DNA of 10,285 nucleotides, from NCBI GenBank assembly GCA_043809265.1, contig JAZDDY010000138.1, positions 1 to 10,285 on the forward strand, written 5' to 3'. The notes under the pieces are model-generated. The model was not told the DNA's origin and did not search any database. It worked only from the letters and a program-made list of their open reading frames with translations. Origin of the DNA: JAPLVS01 sp043809265. GTDB taxonomy: Archaea > Iainarchaeota > Iainarchaeia > Iainarchaeales > DTGL01. This document shows, in pieces, positions 1 through 6,268 of the stretch (the stretch's first letter is position 1; the number at the start of each line of letters is the position of its first letter). The translations under genes were made by a program, and so were the position numbers.

Positions 1-2
1 GC

Positions 3-1334
3 ACGCTTAAAGCACACAAAGTTGCAGAATTGCCGCTTGAAGCCAACAAATCTATGGCCACCCTAATTGTCGACCAGAACTTTCCCACAGAGCAAATTCT
101 CGGAGTTGACTATATAAGCGTAATCCTGAAATACGACCACATGACAGTTCCCTATAAAGACATTCCAGGAGTGGCAAATGACGATTTGATGAACGAGTGG
201 ATGTTGAAAGCAGGCACGCAGGGCTATGGCAGCTGGTGCGCGAGTCCAACTGAGAACAGATGTGCGTACGGCTACGGCCTGTATTCGATTCCTGTCGATT
301 TCGTGAAATTCATAGACCTGAACGAGGTGTTCAGCGATTTCTATTACTTCAACTCTAACGGCTATTTCGACATGAACATGGACCCCTTCGAGGAACGCAG
401 CCTTAACCTTCGCATGGAAAACCCGTACACCGAACAAACAGTTTTCGAACTTTCATCAATAACCGCCCCTGCCGCAGTGCCAGCAGGCCATGAAACGATT
501 TCCTTCCACAAAGGCATTCCCCCTGCAAACAAGACAACAACGGCAACACTTGCCGCTGCAACAAGCGACAAGTACGTCGTGAACAACGAATATTACCTCC
601 AAATAAAGGCCCCTGCCAGCGGAAAATACGACATCAACGTGATGGCAAAAGCCCACGGAATAACAGATAAGGTCCGCGTACGGCTTATTGTCAAAAGCCC
701 GCCGAACGCAGACTTTATTGCAATACCAAAAGAGGGCGTCACGCCATTGGTTGTGGACTTTTTTGACAAGTCAACAGACGACGGAACAATAATTGCATGG
801 CAGTGGGCTTTCGGCGACGGAAGCACATCATCCGCACAAAACCCAAGCCACACTTACAACAGCGAAGGGCCGTTAAACGGAGCCTTCAAGGTGAAACTGA
901 CTGTCACCGACGACATGGGGCTGAAAGATACCATCGAAAAAGAAATACAGCCATATGCAAAAATCGCAATTTCAGGATTCTACGTGGCAGACATCTTTGA
1001 AGGCAACCAAGCCACAATATCAGCCAGTTGCACCAAGGACCAGATACCGGGCATAATCCAGGTAACGGACGAGAGCGGGGTGGAAATCTTCAAAAAGGAC
1101 AACCACAAATGCAACAACCCGGGGACTCTCAAAACAAGCCCAATAGAAAAAAGCGGAATATACCTCGCCTCCTACACACTCAATGCCCCCAACTGCACTG
1201 CCTGCCAGAAAACCCAGAGTTTTTTGGTGGCAGCCAAGATGCAGGAACTGCAAACCCCAGAAAACCCGCTAATAGAAATTGCGGTTTGCATTATAATTCT
1301 CTTCGGCTTTATGCTGAAACAAAAGAAAGAATAA
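3..1334 (+). CDS. Surface protein with PKD domain and C-terminal membrane anchor (5' end missing)
   Basis: The reading frame is open to the window edge, so the true start lies upstream; 443 residues are visible. A TTG at position 30 is probably an internal Leu codon. The first half contains aromatic-rich sequence with two nearby cysteines (about 228-270) and then a beta-rich stretch. A PKD domain follows (about 702-949), recognised by the core WAFGDGS at 804-824, a downstream SHTY and the closing strand KVKLTVTD. PKD domains are Ig-like beta-sandwiches common in archaeal surface proteins. Next comes another beta-rich domain with four cysteines. The protein ends in one hydrophobic span (IEIAVCIIILFGFML) and a basic tail (KQKKE), which predicts a cell-surface protein anchored at its C terminus with the tail inside. 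Asn is almost always AAC. The specific role is unknown. The PKD and anchor calls are firm; the rest is inference. Confidence 0.85.
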   Translation, partial: TLKAHKVAELPLEANKSMATLIVDQNFPTEQILGVDYISVILKYDHMTVPYKDIPGVANDDLMNEWMLKAGTQGYGSWCASPTENRCAYGYGLYSIPVDFVKFIDLNEVFSDFYYFNSNGYFDMNMDPFEERSLNLRMENPYTEQTVFELSSITAPAAVPAGHETISFHKGIPPANKTTTATLAAATSDKYVVNNEYYLQIKAPASGKYDINVMAKAHGITDKVRVRLIVKSPPNADFIAIPKEGVTPLVVDFFDKSTDDGTIIAWQWAFGDGSTSSAQNPSHTYNSEGPLNGAFKVKLTVTDDMGLKDTIEKEIQPYAKIAISGFYVADIFEGNQATISASCTKDQIPGIIQVTDESGVEIFKKDNHKCNNPGTLKTSPIEKSGIYLASYTLNAPNCTACQKTQSFLVAAKMQELQTPENPLIEIAVCIIILFGFMLKQKKE

Positions 1335-1380
1335 CGGCAAAAAGCCCACCAAAAGCCTTATTAAACCAAATTCCGTATTC

Positions 1381-1389
1381 AATTATAAC
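1381..1389 (+). promoter_or_regulatory. Putative TATA box of the 54-residue protein gene
   Basis: The A/T-rich sequence aattataac is centred about 27 bases before the ATG at 1412. In archaea this spacing puts the transcription start at or next to the start codon. A short T run (1394-1398) just downstream could instead terminate transcripts from the upstream gene. A weak GGTG lies shortly before the ATG, so a short leader is also possible. Confidence 0.4.
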
Positions 1390-1411
1390 AATCTTTTTCG
1401 GGGTGTTGTGA

Positions 1412-1576
1412 ATGGTTTGCGAACATACTAATTCGAAAGGCAAAAAATATTACCTGCACCAGAGCGGCAGGCTAATGTATTTCAGCGGCGACCCGAAGAA
1501 CGGGATAGACCTGCCAGCGGAAATGACAATCGTTGAAAACCAGCGCACTGGCCTTCCAATGGTAAAAAAGAAATAA
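1412..1576 (+). CDS. Small conserved-looking protein, 54 residues
   Basis: An ATG-to-TAA frame encodes 54 residues beginning MVCEHTNSKGKKYYLHQ and ending RTGLPMVKKK. It fills the gap between two larger genes on the same strand and has its own TATA-like box. The order of motifs, NSKGKKYYL near the start, a YFSGDP turn, IDLPAEM, then VENQRTGLP and a Lys-rich end, resembles very small uncharacterised proteins that I recall from DPANN archaea and some candidate bacterial phyla. This recollection is not confirmed by any search. There is no signal peptide, membrane span or metal-binding Cys pair (only Cys3). It is probably a small, basic, soluble cytoplasmic protein of unknown function. Confidence 0.75.
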   Translation: MVCEHTNSKGKKYYLHQSGRLMYFSGDPKNGIDLPAEMTIVENQRTGLPMVKKK

Positions 1577-1579
1577 ATA
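1571..1579 (+). promoter_or_regulatory. Putative TATA box of the M29 peptidase gene
   Basis: The sequence aaataaata overlaps the stop codon of the small upstream gene and is centred about 31 bases before the ATG at 1606. This would give a leader of only a few bases. A GGGAG lies directly before the ATG, too close for an ordinary ribosome-binding site, which agrees with a near-leaderless start. Confidence 0.35.
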
Positions 1580-1605
1580 GCGCCGCAGATTGCAGAAGTG
1601 GGAGA

Positions 1606-3465
1606 ATGAAATACAACCTTAAAGAATTCGCGAGAGCGGAAGCGGAGTACAGGAATTCCCTGAAATTCCTTGCAAAAAAAACAATCCTTGTGGAATTCCC
1701 TTATTCGAACAAAAAGGCCTATTATTCGCTTGCGCCGCTCAGCAATGCGCTGCACGAGCTCGGCGCGGATTTGAGCGTAACGCTCCACGAAGGCAAAAGC
1801 AAAAATCTGGAGATACTCTGCAATTTCTGGAACGCTTTCAGGGACATGGAAGAAGGCATTAAAACACCGCAAACCGCGGCGCTGGGGGCGTTCATCGCCG
1901 AAGCCGAGAAAAAAGCCGGCAAAGGCAAAATAAGGGAAAACATGCGCCCGCCCGACGCGCTTATCAGCGCGGAAAAAGAATGCTTTGTGATTGAAACAGC
2001 TGCAGGCATTTTCCCGCTCGAATTCATGGACAAATGGTTCAGGGAAAGATGCAAAAAAGGGCTTATGGAAGCCGCGAAAAGGATTATTGTTGACGGCTTT
2101 GCTTTGAAAAAAAGGGAAAAGTTTTCAGTTGGCTTTGAAATAATCCCGAAAAAAAAAGACTTGGAACTGCCATTGGACGATTACCTCGACAATTTCGCAA
2201 TCGCGATGGCGATGGCCGGCGAAGCAAAGAAAAGGGGGGCGCGCGTTGCGATGGGCGCAGGCACAGGCAGGAAATCAAAGCTTGACCCGATGAACAGGAT
2301 TGCGGAAATCAAATCGATTATTGCAGGCTGCGAGCACGACAAGAAGGTCAAGGAACCGGTGTTCCAAAAATATTCTGTCCTTTCGGGAAAAACCGGCGCC
2401 TCGCAATGGGGACACGCCGACGCTGCCTTTTCCATTTTCGGGAAAGGCTACGGCGGAAAACATTTATTCGGAACAGCAATAGGCTACCCCTCCCCGGACA
2501 GGAAGACAAGATGGTCCAATCCCGGCTCGATGTTTTTGAAGCCTTCATGGCACCCGCAGTCCAAAATCGACAAGCGCATGCCCAAGACAAGGACAGGCAT
2601 AACCGAAACGCTTCCCATCGAGAACTTTGTCCGGACCTGCAATGTCGATTATAATGAAATGAAGGCGCTGACCATTGCGATAAAAAATGAAATGGACAAG
2701 AGCGAGCGCGTGATAGTGCGGGGAAACAGCCCGGGAAAAACCTGCACTAATCTCACTGTTTTCCTCACAAAGGGAAAAATGAGGAGGAAGGTCACGACAA
2801 GCGATGCGGACGCAACCAAAAAACTGAACGCCGAGGCATTGAAAGAGGAGGGCGTTGTTGCCGGAATGTTCGCGAACTTCCCGAGCGGCGAGGCATTTTT
2901 AACACCTGAAAGCATCGAAGGCATTGCAGTTGGGGACGTAGTGATAAACCTTGACAGGAGCCATTTGCTCAGCCCGAAAAACCCGCTCATTGTCGAATTC
3001 AAAAAAGGGCGGTGGAAAATCCTGAAAGCCCCCCCGGCAATAAAAAAGAAAATGATGGAAGAAATTGCCGATACAAAAAAACTCGTGAAGGAATACCGGA
3101 AAAAGAAATCGCTGCCTGCGCCGATAATAAGGCAGTACGGCGACAACATGGACCGGGTTGGCGAATTCGCAATCAACACGAACCCGAAAGCCAGGCTCGG
3201 CAATTACCTTATCGAAAACGAAAAAATAGCAAAAATGATCCATATCGCCCTTGGCTCGGGATTCGAGCCGGACAGGCAGACATTATACCATTGGGATTTC
3301 GTGATAAACTCGCCGAGGCAGAAACTGGACATTTACGGCATCGGCAAAGACCGGAAAGAGCACTGGATTATCAGGAAAGGAAAGTTCGTTGTAATATCAA
3401 AGGACAAAAGTAATCGTATAAATTTGTCCTTTGATAGCTATCAAAAGACACTTAAAAAATACTAA
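1606..3465 (+). CDS. M29 (aminopeptidase T-like) metallopeptidase with long N-terminal extension
   Basis: The C-terminal part carries the motif series of family M29 in order: PSGEAF (E429), GEFAIN (E520), IHIALG (H546) and YHWDF (H562 and D564). These match the Glu, Glu, His and His-x-Asp metal ligands of AmpT/AmpS-type enzymes, which remove N-terminal residues from peptides using two metal ions. Members are usually about 400 residues; this protein has 619. About 300 residues before the catalytic core are extra or strongly diverged, with Gly- and Lys-rich segments (FGKGYGGKH, GAGTGRKSK). No signal peptide is visible, so it is probably cytoplasmic. The conserved domain ends near residue 596 (GKFVV). 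The last 23 residues are encoded largely by a repeat element. The downstream M24 gene suggests a shared role in peptide breakdown. The family call is firm; the substrate is unknown. Confidence 0.85.
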   Translation: MKYNLKEFARAEAEYRNSLKFLAKKTILVEFPYSNKKAYYSLAPLSNALHELGADLSVTLHEGKSKNLEILCNFWNAFRDMEEGIKTPQTAALGAFIAEAEKKAGKGKIRENMRPPDALISAEKECFVIETAAGIFPLEFMDKWFRERCKKGLMEAAKRIIVDGFALKKREKFSVGFEIIPKKKDLELPLDDYLDNFAIAMAMAGEAKKRGARVAMGAGTGRKSKLDPMNRIAEIKSIIAGCEHDKKVKEPVFQKYSVLSGKTGASQWGHADAAFSIFGKGYGGKHLFGTAIGYPSPDRKTRWSNPGSMFLKPSWHPQSKIDKRMPKTRTGITETLPIENFVRTCNVDYNEMKALTIAIKNEMDKSERVIVRGNSPGKTCTNLTVFLTKGKMRRKVTTSDADATKKLNAEALKEEGVVAGMFANFPSGEAFLTPESIEGIAVGDVVINLDRSHLLSPKNPLIVEFKKGRWKILKAPPAIKKKMMEEIADTKKLVKEYRKKKSLPAPIIRQYGDNMDRVGEFAINTNPKARLGNYLIENEKIAKMIHIALGSGFEPDRQTLYHWDFVINSPRQKLDIYGIGKDRKEHWIIRKGKFVVISKDKSNRINLSFDSYQKTLKKY

Positions 3466-3483
3466 TATTAATGTCTTTTGATA
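3395..3483. repeat. Tandem paired-hairpin element: four copies of TATCAAARGACA in alternating orientation
   Basis: Four 12-bp arms lie within 89 bases: TATCAAAGGACA (3395-3406, forward), its exact reverse complement (3425-3436), TATCAAAAGACA (3439-3450, forward) and its exact reverse complement (3472-3483). They form two hairpins in a row. The first stem extends to 14 bp with a 14-base loop; the second has 12 bp and a 21-base loop; two bases separate them. The two middle arms together make a nearly perfect 26-bp palindrome with one mismatched pair. The trinucleotide TAA flanks both ends (3392-3394 and 3484-3486). The element covers the last codons of the M29 gene and touches the TATA box of the M24 gene. 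It could be a multi-site operator, a double terminator, or a small transposon-like repeat; the sequence alone does not decide. Confidence 0.85.
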
Positions 3484-3490
3484 TAAAATA
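3481..3490 (+). promoter_or_regulatory. Putative TATA box of the M24 peptidase gene
   Basis: The sequence atataaaata is centred 26-27 bases before the ATG at 3512 and overlaps the last arm of the hairpin element. Between the box and the start lies a small inverted repeat, attggc at 3495-3500 with gccaat at 3508-3513. A protein bound to either dyad would block TATA-factor or polymerase access, so regulation here is plausible but unproven. Confidence 0.5.
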
Positions 3491-3511
3491 GGCGATTGGC
3501 AAAAGGCGCCA

Positions 3512-4603
3512 ATGTGCCAAAGGAAAGTTAGCGGTATGAAAGAAAAAATCAGCGAATTGTTCAAGTCGACGTGCCTGGAACAGGCGCTTTTGTTCAGCCG
3601 CCACCAGTCGCAGCCCTATTTTTCCTATTTCACAGGCCTGCCTTTAAGCCAATTTGAAGGCAATGCCCTTGTCCTTGCAAAAGGCAAAAAACCGCTTGTT
3701 ATCACAAACAGGCTCTGGCAGGGCCTGCTAGAAAAGAGGAAGGAATTCGACGCTGCGACAATCGAGCACAGCAAGGAATTCATCGAAATGCTCCAAAAAA
3801 AACTGCCTGCCGGAAAAGTAGGGGCAAACTACCACGATTTTTCGACAGCAGGCCTTGCAAGGCTGAAAAGGAGGCTCAAGGGAAAAAATTTAGTGAACAT
3901 TTCCAAAGCGCTTGAAAAACTGCGCGAGACAAAAACAAAAGGGGAAATAAAAAAGATCGCCAGGGCTGTGAAAATCACTGAGCGCGCTCTTGAAACAGTG
4001 CCTTCGCTTGTGAAAAAAGGGATAACCGAAAGAGCCCTCGCGAAAAGGATCGAAATTGAAATGCTCGAAAATGGAGCCGACACCACTGCTTTCCCTGTCA
4101 TAGCGGCTTCAGGGAAAGGCGGAGCAATACCGCACTATATCCCTGCTGAAAAAAAAATAGGGAAAGGGTTTCTGGTTGTCGACTGCGGGGCAAGGTTCGA
4201 AAATTATTGCGCCGACCTGAGCCGGACTTTTTTTGTTGGACGCGCTTCAGAACAGGAAAAAACGCTTTATGAAATGATCTCAAGGGCAAAGATCGCAGCG
4301 GAAAAAAAGGCGGCGCCAGGGGCAAAGGCATTGGAATTGTTCAATGCAGCCGAATCCGTGCTTTCAAAGAAAGATTTCAAAATGGTGCATTCCCTTGGGC
4401 ACGGGATAGGCCTGCTGGACCACGATTTTCCGGGCGGAATAGGCCCTAAAAGCAAATGGAAATTCGAGAGCGGAATGTGTTTTGCTATAGAGCCTGCGAT
4501 TTACGGCAAATTCGGCGGCATCCGCATAGAGGACGATTATTTCATGGAAAAGAAAAAATTGGCGCGGTTTTCAAGGGCGCCGAAAGAACTGGCTGAAATA
4601 TAA
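3512..4603 (+). CDS. M24 family metallopeptidase (Xaa-Pro dipeptidase/aminopeptidase-like)
   Basis: The protein has the two-domain layout of prolidase/aminopeptidase P enzymes: an N-terminal creatinase-like domain (about residues 10-125) and a C-terminal pita-bread catalytic domain. All five metal ligands are present: D224 (VVDCGA), D235 (CADLSRT), H297 (SLGHGIG), E327 (AIEPAI) and E340 (RIEDDY). H208 (IPHYIP) matches the substrate-binding His. Such enzymes cleave the bond before proline, releasing an N-terminal residue or splitting Xaa-Pro dipeptides. Length (363 residues) is normal for the family. No signal peptide is present, so it is cytoplasmic. The ATG at 3512 fits the TATA spacing. An ATG at 3536 gives a more typical N terminus (MKEKISEL) and cannot be excluded. 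Dipeptidase and aminopeptidase specificity cannot be separated from sequence alone. Confidence 0.92.
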   Translation: MCQRKVSGMKEKISELFKSTCLEQALLFSRHQSQPYFSYFTGLPLSQFEGNALVLAKGKKPLVITNRLWQGLLEKRKEFDAATIEHSKEFIEMLQKKLPAGKVGANYHDFSTAGLARLKRRLKGKNLVNISKALEKLRETKTKGEIKKIARAVKITERALETVPSLVKKGITERALAKRIEIEMLENGADTTAFPVIAASGKGGAIPHYIPAEKKIGKGFLVVDCGARFENYCADLSRTFFVGRASEQEKTLYEMISRAKIAAEKKAAPGAKALELFNAAESVLSKKDFKMVHSLGHGIGLLDHDFPGGIGPKSKWKFESGMCFAIEPAIYGKFGGIRIEDDYFMEKKKLARFSRAPKELAEI

Positions 4604-4652
4604 TGAAAAAGGAAAGGCTGATGCCTTCCCTGAAGCGCCGAAAGAACTGGCT
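4577..4652. repeat. 18-bp direct repeat at the 3' end of the M24 gene and just beyond it
   Basis: The sequence gcgccgaaagaactggct occurs at 4577-4594, where it encodes APKELA near the M24 C terminus, and again exactly at 4635-4652 in the convergent gap. The copies are 58 bp apart and similarity continues weakly afterwards (gaaat and tgaat). In the second copy the equivalent frame runs into a stop at once. This looks like a small duplication of the gene's 3' end. Confidence 0.8.
4611..4629. terminator. Weak hairpin between convergent genes
   Basis: AAGGC (4614-4618) pairs with GCCTT (4623-4627) around a TGAT loop, and outer GG/CC pairs continue past a one-base bulge. It sits between the convergent M24 and membrane-protein genes. 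No long T run follows on either strand, so a terminator role is only a guess from position. Confidence 0.25.
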
Positions 4653-4663
4653 TGAATGCCGCC

Positions 4664-5416
4664 TTATTCCGCCGGCAGCACCTGGAGTTCGTCCATTGAT
4701 GCCAGCGAATACTTGTACATTGCAATGTAGCCTACAATGGAACAGTCCATCACGGCTTTGCTGTCTGCCCCGGCTGCGGTTTCAGCTTCCTTCATTGACG
4801 CTTCAAGCTCAGTAAAGTCCTGCTCCCATGAAGTGAAGAGGGCATCTTCCGGGACAACCGGCATCTCGGCTGTTTTCTCTTTCAGGTCCACTTTCACAAA
4901 CCCGCCTGAAATGCCGAGCTGGTCGCTCTTGAACATGCCTGCAAGCTCATTGTCGTCGCATGACGCAGGAACATCAAAGGAATAGGTTACCTTGAATTTC
5001 CAGTCCGCCTCCTTTTCCGCTTTTTTTGCAAGCAACGGCATGCATTTCTTTGCTGTTTCAAAGTGCGGCCTCATCTTTTCCTTTTCTTCGGCTGGCACAG
5101 TCGTCCCGATGCTTAGTTCGGCAAGCGAAACAAATTTCTCAAAATCGCAGTCCTGCGCCCCAGCGAACAAGCCGCCGTAAAGCCCGACCACTTTCCCGAA
5201 AGGGGTCGTGTCGGATAAAGCGATTGCCTCCTGTTCTGTGCCGCCCTGCGGCTGCAGGAAACCGCCGAAAACAAGGACCGCTGCAGCGGCCAAAACCAAA
5301 AACACGGCAACTGCAATCCAAAGCATCTTTGAGCCAGATTTGGGGCCATCAATTTCGCCCTCCTCTTTGGCCTCTTTTGCGCTGTTTTTCCTGGCAACCT
5401 TCGCCTTCGCTTCCAT
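4664..5416 (-). CDS. Membrane-anchored extracytoplasmic protein of unknown function
   Basis: This 250-residue protein starts with a Lys/Glu-rich cytoplasmic segment (residues 1-30) and one strong hydrophobic span (about 31-53, MLWIAVAVFLVLAAAAVLVFGG). The remaining roughly 195 residues are soluble and acidic and should lie outside the membrane. The outer domain has four cysteines in separate contexts (QDCDFE, KKCMPL, ASCDDN, MDCSI), which could form two disulfides. I recognise no catalytic motif; a lipoprotein or substrate-binding role is not supported. The start is well fixed by a perfect GGAGGT nine bases upstream. The gene lies 78 bp downstream of another membrane-protein gene on the same strand and ends 60 bp from the convergent M24 gene. 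The topology is reliable and the function unknown. Confidence 0.85.
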   Translation of the reverse strand: MEAKAKVARKNSAKEAKEEGEIDGPKSGSKMLWIAVAVFLVLAAAAVLVFGGFLQPQGGTEQEAIALSDTTPFGKVVGLYGGLFAGAQDCDFEKFVSLAELSIGTTVPAEEKEKMRPHFETAKKCMPLLAKKAEKEADWKFKVTYSFDVPASCDDNELAGMFKSDQLGISGGFVKVDLKEKTAEMPVVPEDALFTSWEQDFTELEASMKEAETAAGADSKAVMDCSIVGYIAMYKYSLASMDELQVLPAE

Positions 5417-5424
5417 AAATAAAA

Positions 5425-5430
5425 ACCTCC
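5425..5430 (-). promoter_or_regulatory. Strong Shine-Dalgarno GGAGGT
   Basis: On the minus strand GGAGGT is followed by an A/T spacer of eight bases and the ATG at 5416. It fixes the start codon and is the only textbook ribosome-binding site in the window; the other genes seem to use leaderless or near-leaderless starts. Confidence 0.8.
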
Positions 5431-5459
5431 GGGAATGACAGAATAATAACGCACTCAGG

Positions 5460-5471
5460 GATTATTAATCT
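5460..5471 (-). promoter_or_regulatory. Putative TATA box for the 250-residue membrane-anchored protein
   Basis: The minus-strand sequence AGATTAATAATC would start transcription near 5438, giving a leader of about 20 bases that includes the GGAGGT. A second A/T-rich stretch at 5441-5449 lies too close, because a start set by it would lose the ribosome-binding site. Confidence 0.35.
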
Positions 5472-5494
5472 TTGCTGGGCGTGAGCCTGCGGCA

Positions 5495-6157
5495 TTATGC
5501 TTTTATTTGGGCTTTTTCTTTTCCGCCGCCGAAAACAACTGTCTTTATGAAAAGCAGTATCCTCAGCGTCCATTCAAGCAGGATTAAAAAAATGCAGTAG
5601 GTTGCAATCTGAACCAGGAAACCGGGAATGACCCGGGCTCTTTCAGCGAACAGTTCAAGCGAAAAGAAAGCCGGGTCGACTATTGCAACCCCGAGCAGCG
5701 CAAAAGGGATAAGCTTTGCAAGGTCCTGTGAAAGGTTTTCTGTAAAATATGCGGTAATCCTTATGGATGAAACAAAAGCCACTGACACCAGCAGAATCTG
5801 CTCTATGCCGATGTTTTTTGCCAGCAGCAATAACATCAGGGAAAAGCCGGCAAACCAGAGAAAAACAACCAAAGGAAAAACTATGGAGTATTGGATCGTG
5901 CCAAGAATCGTGTTGAATATTTTGTTTACAAAGCCATGGTCGGCCCGCTTATATTTTGAAAGCCCGAGCTGAAAAATGTTTTTTTTCGCAAGAAAACGGT
6001 AAAAGACATAAACCATGACCGCGTAAACCGAAATGCTTACCGCCATTACCAGGACATTCGGAAGGACTGCTGAAAAGTTCGGGTAAATAATGTTCAAAAA
6101 AGGCTCTGCCGCCTTCCAAAACTGGTCCAAGCCAGCAGGCAAAAACTCTTCAGCCAT
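5495..6157 (-). CDS. Five-span integral membrane protein of unknown function
   Basis: The 220-residue protein is strongly hydrophobic, with about five predicted spans: residues 32-54, 87-113, 117-136, 145-165 and 180-205. The loop after span 1 is basic (residues 58-75, SKYKRADHGFVNK), suggesting it is cytoplasmic. Conserved-looking polar residues lie in or near spans, including SSIRITAYFTENLSQDLAK (131-149). The basic C terminus (GGGKEKAQIKA) follows the last span. The overall pattern resembles uncharacterised membrane proteins that I recall from DPANN archaea, but I cannot name a family. There is no transporter, protease or channel signature. The ATG at 6157 lies 26-27 bases after a minus-strand TATA box. 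It shares a divergent promoter region with the giant pilin-like gene. Confidence 0.87.
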   Translation of the reverse strand: MAEEFLPAGLDQFWKAAEPFLNIIYPNFSAVLPNVLVMAVSISVYAVMVYVFYRFLAKKNIFQLGLSKYKRADHGFVNKIFNTILGTIQYSIVFPLVVFLWFAGFSLMLLLLAKNIGIEQILLVSVAFVSSIRITAYFTENLSQDLAKLIPFALLGVAIVDPAFFSLELFAERARVIPGFLVQIATYCIFLILLEWTLRILLFIKTVVFGGGKEKAQIKA

Positions 6158-6179
6158 GCAACAATCAACCCACCAAGTG

Positions 6180-6187
6180 TTTTTAAA
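6180..6187 (-). promoter_or_regulatory. TATA box of the five-span membrane protein gene
   Basis: The minus-strand sequence TTTAAAAA is centred 26-27 bases before the ATG at 6157. It is close to the archaeal TTTAWATA consensus, and its spacing predicts a leaderless mRNA. Confidence 0.55.
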
Positions 6188-6192
6188 CGCTG

Positions 6193-6222
6193 GCTTGCGC
6201 CCGCCGCATGGGGGCGGGAAGC
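6193..6222. promoter_or_regulatory. GC-rich inverted repeat between divergent promoters, possible operator
   Basis: CCCGCC (6200-6205) pairs with GGCGGG (6213-6218) around a 7-base loop. GCTT (6193-6196) pairs with AAGC (6219-6222) after a 3-base bulge. The dyad lies between two outward-facing TATA boxes and upstream of both predicted transcription starts. It would therefore act as DNA, for example as a shared regulator site, and not as an RNA hairpin. Confidence 0.45.
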
Positions 6223-6234
6223 GCCTGTGCAGGT

Positions 6235-6242
6235 TTTAAATA
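6235..6242 (+). promoter_or_regulatory. TATA box of the giant pilin-like gene
   Basis: TTTAAATA matches the archaeal consensus very closely. It predicts a transcription start near 6265, just before the two in-frame TTG codons at 6269 and 6272. This argues against the upstream GTG at 6227, which lies ahead of the box. Confidence 0.6.
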
Positions 6243-6268
6243 TTTCAAAGCATAATAAGTATGGTGTT

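Noticed and set aside
30..32. TTG at 30 as the start of the PKD protein
   Set aside because: The frame stays open upstream to the window edge, there is no promoter or signal peptide, and the sequence begins mid-domain, so the gene is truncated by the window.
2649..3243. Minus-strand open frames opposite the M29 gene, one of 184 residues
   Set aside because: They are Phe/Ser-rich complements of Lys/Glu-rich coding sequence, and the plus strand carries all the M29 catalytic motifs.
3395..3483. CRISPR array
   Set aside because: The repeats are only 12 bp, alternate in orientation and have unequal short spacers, so they form hairpins and not a direct-repeat array; no cas gene is nearby.
5026..5418. 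Long plus-strand open frames opposite the 250-residue membrane-anchored protein
   Set aside because: The minus-strand frame has a perfect GGAGGT, a clear membrane span and sensible composition; the opposite frames are low-complexity, Arg/Ser/Pro-rich shadows.
6227..6268. GTG at 6227 as the start of the giant surface protein
   Set aside because: It lies upstream of the best TATA box (6235-6242), so the mRNA from that promoter would not contain it; the extra residues also lengthen the segment before the KG/VS site.
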